Origin: Oscillospiraceae bacterium
Lineage (GTDB): Bacteria; Bacillota; Clostridia; Oscillospirales; Ruminococcaceae
Length of the DNA stretch: 51,662 bases
Direction of reading: 5' to 3'
Assembly (NCBI GenBank): GCA_016288755.1
Contig: JAEELE010000116.1
Location: 1-51,662 of the forward strand
Shown here one piece after another: positions 17,232 through 26,678 of the stretch (the first letter of the stretch is position 1; every line of letters begins with the position of its first letter). Below the pieces are notes generated by a model that saw only the letters and a list, made by a program, of their open reading frames with translations, was not told the DNA's origin and did no database searches. Position numbers and translations under genes: made by a program.

Positions 17232-18491
17232 TCACTTTTTGATTTTCGCCCAATATTCGCGCGCAGCCTGCTCGGTGCGGTTGTCACCGGGGTGATAATA
17301 CACCCGCCCGGCAAGTGTATCCGGCAGATACTGCTGCCGGACCCAGTGATTCGGATAATCGTGCGGATAGAGATAATGCTGCCCGCGCACCGCCGCGTCT
17401 GCGCCGTCAAAATGGACGTTCTGCAGGCAGCGCGGGAAATCGCCCGAGAGCCCTGCGCGCACATCCGAAATCGCGGCATCGACCGCCATGACGCTGCTGT
17501 TCGATTTCGGCGCGGTCGCCAGCAGAATGACCGCATTCGCGATCGGCAGCCTTGCCTCCGGCATGCCGAGCTGCAGCGCCGTATCGACCGCCGCCTTCAC
17601 GATCGGGATCGCCTGCGGATATGCCAGCGCGATGTCCTCATTCGCGATGCAGAGCAGCCGGCGGCACAGCGGCAGCAGATCGCCCGCCTCCATCAGTCTC
17701 GCCGCGTAATGCAGTGCGGCGTTTTCGTCGGAGCCGCGCACCGATTTGTGCAGCGCCGAGAGCAGATCGTAATGCTGATCGCCGTCCCTGTCGTAGCGCA
17801 TGTTGCTGCGCTGCGTCAATGCCTGTGCCGTCTCCAGAGAGACGCGCAGAATGCCCTCTGCGCGCTCTCCTGCGAGCGCGGAGAGCTCGACCGTATTGAC
17901 AGCCTTGCGCACGTCTCCCCCGCATCCTGACGCAATATACGCAGCGACAGCGTCATCGTATTCAACGGTCACCCCCTGCTCCTCGCCGATGAACCGGAAT
18001 GCACGCCGGATCGCCGGGATCATCTGCTCTGCGGTCACCGGCTTGAACTCGAACACGGTCGAGCGGCTGATGATCGCGTTGAACACGGCGAAATAGGGGT
18101 TCTCGGTCGTTGAGGCGATCAGCGTGACGCTGCCATTTTCAATGTATTCCAGCAGGCTCTGCTGCTGCTTTTTGTTGAGATACTGGATCTCGTCGAGGTA
18201 GAGCAGGATGCCGTTCGCGCCGAACAGCGAGCCGCTCTCCTGCAGAATCTCGCGGATATCGCCGACGGACGCTGTGGTGCCGTTGAGCTTGTGCAGGGAG
18301 AGGTCTGTGCGGTCGGCGATCATGCGCGCAAGCGTGGTCTTGCCGACGCCGGACGGACCGTAGAAGATCATGTTCGGAATTTTGCCCGATTCGATGATGC
18401 GCCGCATCGGCTTGCCTGCGCCGAAGAGGTGCGGCTGTCCGACCATTTCGTCAAGGCTGTGAGGGCGAAGCCGCTCTGCAAGTGGAATCAT
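17232..18491 (-). CDS. rarA: Replication-associated recombination AAA ATPase RarA (MgsA)
   Basis: A 419-residue clamp-loader-like AAA+ ATPase that acts at stalled replication forks. It begins MIPLAERLRP.LDEMVGQ, a RarA signature; Walker A is GPSGVGKTT and Walker B LLYLDEIQYLNK. The C-terminal tetramerisation domain is complete, with GGDVRKAVN, ANEDIALA and the HYLYPHDYPNHWV ending. The start is ATG 18491, preceded by AAGGAG; longer in-frame versions have no ribosome site. It is last in the minus-strand run that begins with secA. Confidence 0.92.
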   Translation of the reverse strand: MIPLAERLRPHSLDEMVGQPHLFGAGKPMRRIIESGKIPNMIFYGPSGVGKTTLARMIADRTDLSLHKLNGTTASVGDIREILQESGSLFGANGILLYLDEIQYLNKKQQQSLLEYIENGSVTLIASTTENPYFAVFNAIISRSTVFEFKPVTAEQMIPAIRRAFRFIGEEQGVTVEYDDAVAAYIASGCGGDVRKAVNTVELSALAGERAEGILRVSLETAQALTQRSNMRYDRDGDQHYDLLSALHKSVRGSDENAALHYAARLMEAGDLLPLCRRLLCIANEDIALAYPQAIPIVKAAVDTALQLGMPEARLPIANAVILLATAPKSNSSVMAVDAAISDVRAGLSGDFPRCLQNVHFDGADAAVRGQHYLYPHDYPNHWVRQQYLPDTLAGRVYYHPGDNRTEQAAREYWAKIKK

Positions 18492-18511
18492 AACGAAGCT
18501 CCTTACAATGA

Positions 18512-18540
18512 CAGCGGTGCGTTGCGTGAACACACCGCTG
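18512..18540. other. Intercistronic stem-loop before rarA
   Basis: CAGCGGTG and CACCGCTG form a hairpin in the 56-nt gap between the dockerin/NAGPA gene and rarA. A T-run follows only in the plus direction (18542-18549), so on the sense strand it looks like a processing or stability hairpin rather than a terminator. Confidence 0.5.
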
Positions 18541-18547
18541 CTGTTTT

Positions 18548-19711
18548 TTACTGTGCTGCTTCCTGCTGCGCGAGCCACTGCTCCGCTGCGGTGTCGGGCA
18601 CGATATCCGCAGAATCGACCAGATAGAAGATGTCGTCGGTCGCTCTGCCGTTCCACGCCGGATGGTTGACCTGCGCGCCGTAGAGTGCCATGACCGAGCT
18701 GGCGCCGCCGTCGGTGTTGTAGGCGTGAATACAGCCGAGATCCTTGAAGATCTGCGCGAATTCCCAGACGCGCACACCGTTGGAATAGCCGGGCTGCCGT
18801 CCCTCCGCGAGCACAAAGCAGTAATGCCCGGGCGAGAAATAGCCGATGCCGGTGCGCGGGTGGCGGTTGAGGATATTGCCGCGCTGCGTCGTCGGGGCAT
18901 ATTCGCCGTCGATCAGCAGTGCCGGCGAGAAATTGACCGTCTGCCAGATATGCGATTTCTGCTCGTCGGTCAGCGCGGTATACTGCGCGTGCGTGAGAAT
19001 CTCCATCTCGCCGCTGTCATAGATCACAGCGAGCTCCACGCGGCGTTTGTCGCGGTAGAGAATGCCGTTGTGCCATGTCACGCCGTCATTGCGGAAGGAT
19101 GTAAAATCGCCGTTGATCGCAAACACCGCGTTGTTCTCCTTCGCCATGTTCATGACCGTGTCGTCCTTCTTGCCCATGTTCAGATCGTGATAGACGCCCT
19201 TTGCAAACGCAGTACGGAAATTCTCCATGCTGCGGACATAGAAATCAACGACAAAATAGACCAGCGTGTGCTCGATGAAAAACTGACCGTCGGTGAGCTC
19301 GCCGTTCAGCCAGCGCAGCATCAGCGCCGTGTCCTGCACAGTGACCATGTTGTCCTCGTTGATATCGGCATTGAACTGCGCGGTTTTCGAGAGCAGCACG
19401 TCGCCCTCGTTCTGATACTGCATCAGCAGCACCGCATCGGTGACGGTGACCTCGCCGTTTTCGTCAAGATCGCCGGTCAGGCGGTCGAACTCATGCCGCG
19501 TGATGCTGATGTTCAGATCATGGCTTTTGTAGCTCATTTCGCCCTTTTCGACCTGTCCCTCGGGCAAAAACATGTCCGGATAGAGATCGCTGAAATCGGT
19601 GAACTCGATCGCAGAGCCGTCGCCGACCTGTGCATACGCTGCCGTGCTGCCGAGATTGACGGTGCAGAGCACCGCTGCCGTGAAGCCTGCCAGCATGCGC
19701 CTGAAGTGCAT
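18548..19711 (-). CDS. Secreted phosphodiester glycosidase (NAGPA/DUF2233)-like protein with internal dockerin
   Basis: A 387-residue secreted protein with a signal peptide (about 1-27, ends AYA). A short segment (60-76, SHDLNISITRHEF) is followed by a two-repeat dockerin (78-140; calcium loops DLDENGEVTVTDA and DINEDNMVTVQDT), and then a NAGPA-type domain (148-370). This last part has FAINGDF, GIGYFSPGHYCFVLAEGR and the Asp-Gly-Gly motif NTDGGASSVM. NAGPA-like domains hydrolyse sugar phosphodiesters. The segment before the dockerin looks like the first strand of this domain, so the dockerin may be inserted into it. It lies 96 nt after the GH9 gene. Confidence 0.75.
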   Translation of the reverse strand: MHFRRMLAGFTAAVLCTVNLGSTAAYAQVGDGSAIEFTDFSDLYPDMFLPEGQVEKGEMSYKSHDLNISITRHEFDRLTGDLDENGEVTVTDAVLLMQYQNEGDVLLSKTAQFNADINEDNMVTVQDTALMLRWLNGELTDGQFFIEHTLVYFVVDFYVRSMENFRTAFAKGVYHDLNMGKKDDTVMNMAKENNAVFAINGDFTSFRNDGVTWHNGILYRDKRRVELAVIYDSGEMEILTHAQYTALTDEQKSHIWQTVNFSPALLIDGEYAPTTQRGNILNRHPRTGIGYFSPGHYCFVLAEGRQPGYSNGVRVWEFAQIFKDLGCIHAYNTDGGASSVMALYGAQVNHPAWNGRATDDIFYLVDSADIVPDTAAEQWLAQQEAAQ

Positions 19712-19762
19712 TGGAATCGCTCCTCCCCAAAATAAAGCATCGCTGTATCTGCATCAGCATGG

Positions 19763-19797
19763 AACGGGGCGCATATCTGAACCGTCTGCGCCCCGTT
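19763..19797. other. Stem-loop between GH9 and dockerin/NAGPA genes
   Basis: AACGGGGCGCA pairs with TGCGCCCCGTT across a 13-nt loop in the 96-nt gap. No T-tract follows on the minus strand, so it may be a partial terminator or an RNA-stability element separating two dockerin genes. Confidence 0.55.
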
Positions 19798-19807
19798 GTC
19801 CCGTTTG

Positions 19808-22555
19808 TTATTTGCCGAGATCCGAATACTTCACCAGCCCTGCCAGATACTCGATCAGCAGCGCCAGATCGGCAGAATCGACATTTTCGTCGTTCTTGAC
19901 ATTCGCGTTTTCCTTGCCCTCGGCGGAGACTGTGACCGCACTGTCCTCGGCGAGATAGCGCGCCAGCAGCACAGCGTCCGCGATGTTGACCGTCGTATTG
20001 CAGTCGACATCGCCCCATGTCAGCTTCGTCACCTCATTCGGCTCATCCACTGCATCCGGTGCACCGGCAGGCGGCGTGCCCCAGACATGCTCGCCGTCCA
20101 CATACATGACGATGCTCTGGCACTCCTCCGGGCACTCGTTCAGCGATTTGCCGAGCTCCTCCTCGGAGACCATGCCGTCGCGGCTGTAGTCGTTGGACGA
20201 ATCCCAGACCGTCGTGTAGAGGTCCTGACCGTCATCCTTTCCGCCCTCGATGATCGCCTGCACAGGCGCCACGATTGCGAACTGATAGTCCATTTCGCCG
20301 TAGAATTTGAAGTCCGGCCATGTCAGCTCGAGATAGCAGTCGCCCTTGTCGGTGTACTGCACCAGCTCTGTCTTGACCTCATACTTGTTCTGCGAGTTGG
20401 CTGCCATTTTGTCATACTGCATTTCGACGTTGATGTCGTCGAGCGTCTGCCCGTATTTGAGCAGCTCCTCGATGCTGAAATAATAGCGGATCTTGACCTC
20501 GTTGAGGTAGCGCGGCGGCAGGAGCGTCTCATTGGTAAACGCGATCAGCACCTGCGTGCAGCGGTCGTTGTCCTGTCCGACGGCTGCGGTCAGAACGAAT
20601 TCGCGGAGCTCCTCCTCGGTCTTGTAGCTCGACTCCGGAGGCGGGAAGTTCTCCTGCGACTTCATATCCTCGGTGCCGTAGAAGTAGTAGAGACCTGCGC
20701 ATGCGCCGACAATGCCGGCGTTGTAGTCGACAGCGACCTCATTGTAGACATAGTCCTTCGTGATATCACGGTGCCAGTCACCGGCATCGGGACCGCCGAC
20801 CAGCGCGCCCCAGAGGATATGCACCTGATCTGCCGGGTGATCCATATTGAGATCCTTCGAGCCGTGTGCCGCACGGTGATGCGGATGCGATGCGGCGGTC
20901 GGCGACCAGCCGACGATGTACGGACGGTTCATCGGGTTCTTGCCCATGATGTATTCCATCTGACCCTTTGCCCACTCCGCAAAGCGCTTCGGGTCGTTCG
21001 CCTTTTCGTGACCCAGAGCTTCCTTCGCGTAGACAAGGCAGCAGAGCTCTGCTGCGGTGTTGTAGCGCGCGGAGCCGTACTCATTCAGCATGGAGAAGCC
21101 AGCCGGCGTCTTCTTCAGATAGTCGGTCGCTTCCGGCTTCTGCGGCTGGGTATCCCACTCAAATTCCTTGTTCCAGATCGTGTCGACCAGACCCGGATCG
21201 AGATGCGTAATGCCCGACCAGAATTCGCAGTTCCAGCGGAAGATGTACCAGTCACGCTCGATGTTGGTGACCGGTGCGAGCTTCGCGAACACGCCGCCCC
21301 AGACGGTATCCCAGCAGTGCACCCAGATGTTGTTCCAGCAGTTGTTGGTGTCCTTGATGATGCGCTTTATGTAGCCGACATAGGGGTGACCGCCGTTGTC
21401 GAACTCAACGGACTCATCGACCGCGATGATCGGGATGATGTAGTGCTCGTAGGCTTCCTCGTTGCGCACGGAGATATCGCCGTCGCATGCGCAGTAATAG
21501 AGCCAGACTGCCGCCCACGAAAGCTCATCGAAATCATAGCTCGACTCATAGAAGCCGCCGTCGTAGCCGCGGGTCAGGACCTTGTTGTCCTCGCCCTCCT
21601 CGTGGGACGCGACTGCCATCTCATAGAGGTCCTGTGCGCCCTTGAGGCATTTCTTCGCATACTCAAGGTCGGTGTCCTTGAAATTCAGGTAGCTGACCGC
21701 CAAAGCCGCTGCCGCACCGGCGCACATATCCGATGCGCGGGAATCGGTCTGCTTCGCCTTTGCCTTTGCCTCGTTCGATTCCGGATCGTCGATCTTCGAC
21801 TCTGCCGCGCCGACCTCGTCGCCGCCCTTGAACACGTTTTTCTCGGTGCAGAGATATGCGGGTCTTGCGAAGTCGAGCATGTGCTCGCCCTGCAGATCAG
21901 GGCAGATCCAGTAGTTGTGGTCGATGTTGCCCTCGCCGACCTGATAGACATAGGCAAGCAGCTTGCCGTCCTTATCGTAATAGAGCGCCTTGAGGTAGAA
22001 ATCGCAGAAGGCATGCAGGATATTCTCCATGTGCTCCGCATTGCCGGTTTTCTCGTATGCCTCGCGGAATTCGTAGTAGCCCCAGCCGAGCGTCGATGCC
22101 GCATAGGTGCCGGGCAGACCGAATTTGACGTGGTCGCCCGCGTCGTGCATGCCGCCCTCGCAGTCGAGACAGCCGTCGCCGTCCGGGTCGAGCTCGTCTC
22201 TGTGCTCCTCGATCCACGAATTCGGCAGATTGATGCCCTTGAAGTCCGCGCCGTACTGCTTGAGCGGGATCGCCGCGTCCTCCATGTGGCAGTCGCCGCG
22301 CCACTCGAGCACGCCGGTGCGCTTGCCGCACTTGTTGGCATCGTAGAAGGTCAGCGTGTACTGGATGCCCTTGGCGAAGTTGACCTCCACATCGTCGTAG
22401 GAGAAGCTGTCGGGATCGGGGAAGGTCTTTTGAGAATCCTCCACCTTACCCGGGTCCTCACCCGCGGATGCGAATGCAGTCAGCGGCGCACCGCTTGCCG
22501 TCAGCACGGAAAGGCTGACGCAGAGCAATGCTTTGAGCATGTTGTGATGTTTCAT
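19808..22555 (-). CDS. GH9 endoglucanase with CBM3c-like module and C-terminal dockerin
   Basis: A 915-residue secreted cellulase. Signal peptide about 1-30; GH9 catalytic domain about 55-635 with EWRGDCH and MHDAGDHVKFG (catalytic Asp138/Asp141 region), SPTAASHPHHRAAHGS, and the general-acid segment NEVAVDYNAGIVGACAGL. A CBM3c-like module follows (about 650-800; IRYYFSIEELLKYGQ), then a dockerin (about 840-905; loops DVDCNTTVNIADA and NDENVDSADLA). GH9-CBM3c enzymes are usually processive endoglucanases. The dockerin suggests attachment to a cellulosome scaffoldin encoded elsewhere. It is 40 nt after the cellobiose 2-epimerase gene and probably co-transcribed with it. Confidence 0.93.
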   Translation of the reverse strand: MKHHNMLKALLCVSLSVLTASGAPLTAFASAGEDPGKVEDSQKTFPDPDSFSYDDVEVNFAKGIQYTLTFYDANKCGKRTGVLEWRGDCHMEDAAIPLKQYGADFKGINLPNSWIEEHRDELDPDGDGCLDCEGGMHDAGDHVKFGLPGTYAASTLGWGYYEFREAYEKTGNAEHMENILHAFCDFYLKALYYDKDGKLLAYVYQVGEGNIDHNYWICPDLQGEHMLDFARPAYLCTEKNVFKGGDEVGAAESKIDDPESNEAKAKAKQTDSRASDMCAGAAAALAVSYLNFKDTDLEYAKKCLKGAQDLYEMAVASHEEGEDNKVLTRGYDGGFYESSYDFDELSWAAVWLYYCACDGDISVRNEEAYEHYIIPIIAVDESVEFDNGGHPYVGYIKRIIKDTNNCWNNIWVHCWDTVWGGVFAKLAPVTNIERDWYIFRWNCEFWSGITHLDPGLVDTIWNKEFEWDTQPQKPEATDYLKKTPAGFSMLNEYGSARYNTAAELCCLVYAKEALGHEKANDPKRFAEWAKGQMEYIMGKNPMNRPYIVGWSPTAASHPHHRAAHGSKDLNMDHPADQVHILWGALVGGPDAGDWHRDITKDYVYNEVAVDYNAGIVGACAGLYYFYGTEDMKSQENFPPPESSYKTEEELREFVLTAAVGQDNDRCTQVLIAFTNETLLPPRYLNEVKIRYYFSIEELLKYGQTLDDINVEMQYDKMAANSQNKYEVKTELVQYTDKGDCYLELTWPDFKFYGEMDYQFAIVAPVQAIIEGGKDDGQDLYTTVWDSSNDYSRDGMVSEEELGKSLNECPEECQSIVMYVDGEHVWGTPPAGAPDAVDEPNEVTKLTWGDVDCNTTVNIADAVLLARYLAEDSAVTVSAEGKENANVKNDENVDSADLALLIEYLAGLVKYSDLGK

Positions 22556-22595
22556 TTCCAGAAATCCTCCCTTTGTAATAATGATTACCCCAATA

Positions 22596-23786
22596 TCAGT
22601 GTGCTGTTCCGGCGACCCGCTGCATGACCTCTAAACACATTCTCGTGTTGTGATAGGGGCATTTCCACGGACCCGCCATATCAAAATCGCTCTGCGGCCC
22701 GCCACTTGTATCTGTTTCGGCGAACCACTCCCCGCCTGCGCGGCGGTCGATCTGATACCGTTCAATATAGTCCCACAGATCGGCAGAGGCTGCGGTATAC
22801 CGCGCTGCGGCTTCGCGGTCGCCCTGCTCCTCAGCGGAACGTGCAGCGTTGAGAAAGCCGATCACGCCCTCAGCCTGCACCCACCAGACGCGGGTCTTGT
22901 CATCCTCGCCCGCAAAGCACTCGTTAAAGAGTGCGCCGTCGTGAAAGGCGGCATTGTACACATGCGCCGCAAGCCGCAGATTGATCTGACGGAATCTCGC
23001 AGTCAGCGCATCATCGCCGAGACAGGCACAGGCGCGGTCGAGCAGCCAGCTCGCCTCGATGTCGTGCCCGTAGGAGTGCAGATCGCCGATCGGACGCATC
23101 TGCTCATCAAAGAATACCTCAAGGCGCTCCCTTTCGGGGTTGTAGACCGTATCGGCGGTCAGCAGCAGCAGCGCACGGAGTGCCTGCCCGACTGCCGGCT
23201 CCCGGGTCAGCGCCCAGAGCTCTGTATAGGCTTCGATCAGATGCAGCGTCGTGTTCATGGTTTTTGCCGCATGCAGATCATGCTCGGAGAGATGATCGTT
23301 CTCCAGCGGCGACCAGTCGGACCGGAACGCCTCGATATAGCCGTTCTCCTGCGCAAAATGCGTCTCGATGCAGCGGAAGGCTTCCGTCGCGAGCGAGAGC
23401 GCCGCTTTGTCGCCCGAAGCTCTCGCATAGGCGCAGAGTCCGTAGATGCAGAAGGCGTTCGCATAGGCGTATTTGTCGGTCTCAAAGGGCTTCAGGTCTG
23501 CCGTCAGCGACCAGTAAAAGCCGCCGTGCTCGGTGTCCCATGCCTGCTGCAGAAACTGAAATGCCTGTCTCGCCTCGGCGCAGTCGCCGCATGCAGATGA
23601 AAACGACCACAGAATGCGCGCGTGGAGGATAATCCCCTTCGGGGCATCCGGGTGAATCCGCAGATCGCGGGTCATCTGCCCGTAGAAGCCGCCGCGTTCA
23701 TCCAGCAGCCCGCGCCAGAACGGCAGGATGTGGGTCTCCAGCTCCGTTCTGACGGCGGCTGCCATCACATTCAGCCGTTCGCTCAT
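22596..23786 (-). CDS. ce: Cellobiose 2-epimerase (AGE superfamily)
   Basis: A 396-residue cytosolic (alpha/alpha)6-barrel enzyme. It should convert cellobiose to 4-O-beta-glucosyl-mannose, feeding phosphorolysis. The N-terminus (ILPFWRGLLDERGGFYGQMT, KGIILHARILWSFS) and the His-containing motifs SYGHDIEASWLLDRA, WWVQAEGVIGFLNA and GPWKCPYHNTRMC match bacterial cellobiose 2-epimerases. The start is ATG 23786, which overlaps the secA stop as ATGA, so translation is probably coupled. An N-acylglucosamine 2-epimerase is possible, but the cellulase neighbour favours cellobiose. Confidence 0.88.
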   Translation of the reverse strand: MSERLNVMAAAVRTELETHILPFWRGLLDERGGFYGQMTRDLRIHPDAPKGIILHARILWSFSSACGDCAEARQAFQFLQQAWDTEHGGFYWSLTADLKPFETDKYAYANAFCIYGLCAYARASGDKAALSLATEAFRCIETHFAQENGYIEAFRSDWSPLENDHLSEHDLHAAKTMNTTLHLIEAYTELWALTREPAVGQALRALLLLTADTVYNPERERLEVFFDEQMRPIGDLHSYGHDIEASWLLDRACACLGDDALTARFRQINLRLAAHVYNAAFHDGALFNECFAGEDDKTRVWWVQAEGVIGFLNAARSAEEQGDREAAARYTAASADLWDYIERYQIDRRAGGEWFAETDTSGGPQSDFDMAGPWKCPYHNTRMCLEVMQRVAGTAH

Positions 23787-26551
23787 GACCGCTGCATCCC
23801 GTGGCAGAACTTGTATTTCTTGCCGCTGCCGCAGGGGCACGGATCGTTCGGGCGGACCTTCTTCGGCGCGGTCGCCTGCGCGCGGAAGCTGCCGTCACCG
23901 GCGCCCGCATTCGGCGCATCGGGCTTTGCGACCTGCTCGCGCTGAAGCTCCTGATCCGGGCGAATCTGCACGGTCAGCAGCCGGCGAACGGTCTCCTCGC
24001 GGATCGCGTCGACCATCGCGTCGAACATCTCGAAGCCCTCATAGCGGTACTCGACGACCGGGTTCTTCTGCGCATAGCCTCTGAGACCCATGCCGCGCTT
24101 GAGCTCGTCCATGTCGTCGATATGCGCCATCCACTTGTTGTCGACGACGCTGAGCAAAATCACGCGCTCCAATTCGCGGAGCCGGTCGTGACCGAGCTGT
24201 GTCTCGCGGTTCTCGTAAATAATGATCGTGCGGTCGGTCAGCATCTTGATGATATCGTCGCGCTCGGTCTTGTTGATCTTCTCCTCATCCCAGTCGAAAT
24301 CCTCCGGGACAGTGATCCAGTTCATGAAATACTCGCGCAGACCGACCAGATTCCAGTTCGCCTTGTCAGAGTCGTCTGCGAGATACTGCATGACGGTGAC
24401 GCGGATCAGCTCGCGGATCATGTCGAGAATGTAGGCGTGGAGGTCCTTGCCGTCGAGCACCTGTGCGCGCTGATCGTAGATGATCTCTCTCTGCGCGTTC
24501 ATGACGTCGTCGTAGTTGAGGACGTTCTTTCTGGTCGCAAAGTGCATGCCCTCGACCTTCTTCTGGCAGGACTCGATGACCTTCGACATCATCTTGCTCT
24601 CGATCGGCTGATCCTCGGGCAGATTGAAGCGCGCCATCATGTTCTCGAGGCGGTCGCCCGCGAAAATGCGCATGAGGTCGTCCTCGATGGAGAGGAAGAA
24701 GCGGCTCTCGCCCTCGTCGCCCTGACGTCCGGAACGGCCGCGGAGCTGGTTGTCGATGCGGCGGGACTCGTGGCGCTCGGTGCCGAGAATGTAGAGACCG
24801 CCCGCCTCCTTGACGGCGACTGCCTTCTCTTTGACCTCGGCGTTGAATTTGTCGTAGAGCTCTCTGTAGAGCGTTCTCGCTGCGAGGATTTCCTCATCGT
24901 CGGTGTCGGCATAGCCCACCGCCTCGGTGATGATCTCCTCGGGAATCTCGCGCTTGCGCATTTCGGCTTTCGCGAGGAATTCGGCATTACCGCCGAGCAT
25001 GATATCGGTACCGCGTCCTGCCATGTTCGTCGCGATCGTGACCGCGCCGAGCTTGCCCGCCTGTGCGACGATCTCCGCTTCCTTCGCGTGATACTTCGCG
25101 TTCAGCACCTCGTGCTTGATGCCGCGGCGCCGGAGCATGTCGGAGAGGCGCTCGGACTTATCGATTGAGACCGTGCCGACCAGCACAGGCTGCCCCTTTT
25201 CGTGGCAGGCGATGATCTGGTCGATGATCGCGGCATACTTCGCCTTTTCGGTGCGGTAGATGAGGTCTGGCTGGTCGATGCGGATGACCGGGCGGTTCGT
25301 CGGGATCGAGATGACGTCGAGCTTATAGATCTCGCGGAACTCGTCCTCCTCGGTCATTGCCGTACCGGTCATGCCGGAGAGCTTCTTGTAGAGACGGAAA
25401 TAATTCTGGAAGGTGATGGTCGCGAGGGTCTTGGACTCGTGCTTGACCTTCACGCCCTCCTTCGCCTCGATTGCCTGATGCAGACCGTCATTGTAGCGTC
25501 TGCCCATCATCATGCGTCCGGTGTTCTCGTCGACGATGATGATCTCGTCGTCCTTGACGACATAGTCGGTGTCGAGGTGCATGATGCCGTGTGCCTTGAT
25601 CGCCTGATTGACGTGGTGCAGCAGCGTCATGTTTTCGGCATCCATGAGGCTCGTGCCCTCCTTGAGATGCCCGGTTTTGCGGAAATAATTCTCCGCCTTC
25701 TCGACGCCGCGGCGGGTGATCGTCGCGGTCTTTGCCTTCTCGTCGACGATGTAGTCGGCGTCCTCGAAGGTCTCGTCCTGATCCTCCTTGTCATCCATCT
25801 CGACGATGGTGACCGGGGTCAGCGTGCGGGCGAGCTTATCCGCCTCGACGTAGAGGTCTGTGGACTTGTCGCCGCGGCCGGAGATAATCAGCGGGGTTCT
25901 CGCCTCGTCGATGAGAATGGAGTCCACCTCGTCGACGATCGCGAAATTCGGGGCTCTCTGCACGCGGTCCTTCTTATAGATGACCATGTTGTCGCGCAGA
26001 TAGTCAAAGCCCATTTCGTTGTTGGTGCCGTAGGTGACGTCGCAGGCATATGCCGCGCGGCGCTGATCGTTGTTCAGGTCGTGGATGATGCAGCCGACCG
26101 TGAGCCCGAGGAAGCGCAGCACCTTGCCCATTTCGTCGGACTGGGTCTTTGCGAGGTAATCGTTGACCGTGACGACATGCACGCCGTCGCCGGTCAGACC
26201 GTTGACATAGGACGCGACGCACGCGACCAGCGTTTTACCTTCACCTGTGCGCATTTCGGCGATGCGCCCCTGATGGAGCACGATCGCGCCGATGATCTGC
26301 ACGGGGAAGGGCTTCTTGCCGAGGATGCGGTCGGCTGCCTCACGCACAGTGGCGAGCGCCTCGGGCATGATGTCGTCGAGCGTTTCGCCCTTTGCAAGGC
26401 GCTCGCGGAACTCGCCCGTCTTTGCCTTCAGTGCGGCATCGGAAAGCCCCTGATACTCCTCGTCGAGATCAAGCACCTTCTTCTTGATCGGTTCGATTTT
26501 CGCGAGCTCCTTTTCACTGTAGGAGCCGAAGATCCTGTCAAATATACTCAT
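23783..26551 (-). CDS. secA: Preprotein translocase ATPase SecA
   Basis: A 922-residue motor that drives proteins through SecYEG. All hallmarks are present: Walker A EMRTGEGKT, DEVDSILIDEARTPLIISG, the preprotein-binding region, GRGTDIMLGGNAEF, GRSGRQGDEGESRFF, and the zinc-binding C-terminal tail CPCGSGKKYKFCHG that contacts SecB or ribosomes. Length is typical. It has its own promoter, and its stop codon overlaps the epimerase start. Confidence 0.98.
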   Translation of the reverse strand: MSIFDRIFGSYSEKELAKIEPIKKKVLDLDEEYQGLSDAALKAKTGEFRERLAKGETLDDIMPEALATVREAADRILGKKPFPVQIIGAIVLHQGRIAEMRTGEGKTLVACVASYVNGLTGDGVHVVTVNDYLAKTQSDEMGKVLRFLGLTVGCIIHDLNNDQRRAAYACDVTYGTNNEMGFDYLRDNMVIYKKDRVQRAPNFAIVDEVDSILIDEARTPLIISGRGDKSTDLYVEADKLARTLTPVTIVEMDDKEDQDETFEDADYIVDEKAKTATITRRGVEKAENYFRKTGHLKEGTSLMDAENMTLLHHVNQAIKAHGIMHLDTDYVVKDDEIIIVDENTGRMMMGRRYNDGLHQAIEAKEGVKVKHESKTLATITFQNYFRLYKKLSGMTGTAMTEEDEFREIYKLDVISIPTNRPVIRIDQPDLIYRTEKAKYAAIIDQIIACHEKGQPVLVGTVSIDKSERLSDMLRRRGIKHEVLNAKYHAKEAEIVAQAGKLGAVTIATNMAGRGTDIMLGGNAEFLAKAEMRKREIPEEIITEAVGYADTDDEEILAARTLYRELYDKFNAEVKEKAVAVKEAGGLYILGTERHESRRIDNQLRGRSGRQGDEGESRFFLSIEDDLMRIFAGDRLENMMARFNLPEDQPIESKMMSKVIESCQKKVEGMHFATRKNVLNYDDVMNAQREIIYDQRAQVLDGKDLHAYILDMIRELIRVTVMQYLADDSDKANWNLVGLREYFMNWITVPEDFDWDEEKINKTERDDIIKMLTDRTIIIYENRETQLGHDRLRELERVILLSVVDNKWMAHIDDMDELKRGMGLRGYAQKNPVVEYRYEGFEMFDAMVDAIREETVRRLLTVQIRPDQELQREQVAKPDAPNAGAGDGSFRAQATAPKKVRPNDPCPCGSGKKYKFCHGMQRS

Positions 26552-26632
26552 TGCATAACCGCCTTTTCATAGCATTGCGGAAAACAGACAAAAGAGCGCA
26601 CTGCCCCTATCCCTGAGATTCCATACATATTC

Positions 26633-26661
26633 ATTGTACTATATCCTGCGCGTTTTGTCAA
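26633..26661 (-). promoter_or_regulatory. Promoter of secA
   Basis: On the minus strand, TTGACA (26656-26661), 17-bp spacer, TACAAT (26633-26638). It lies between the TIR gene stop and secA, so secA can be transcribed on its own. Confidence 0.8.
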
Positions 26662-26678
26662 TATGCTGCGGCAAAAAA

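Noticed and set aside
19796-22627. Long plus-strand open frame (943 codons) opposite the GH9 gene
   Set aside because: It is the mirror of a well-supported GH9-CBM3-dockerin gene in GC-rich DNA. The product has no recognisable motif and no ribosome site.
23801-26572. Two long plus-strand open frames opposite secA
   Set aside because: Antisense shadows of secA in a GC-rich codon pattern; their products are Leu/Val/Asp/Ala-rich with no domains.
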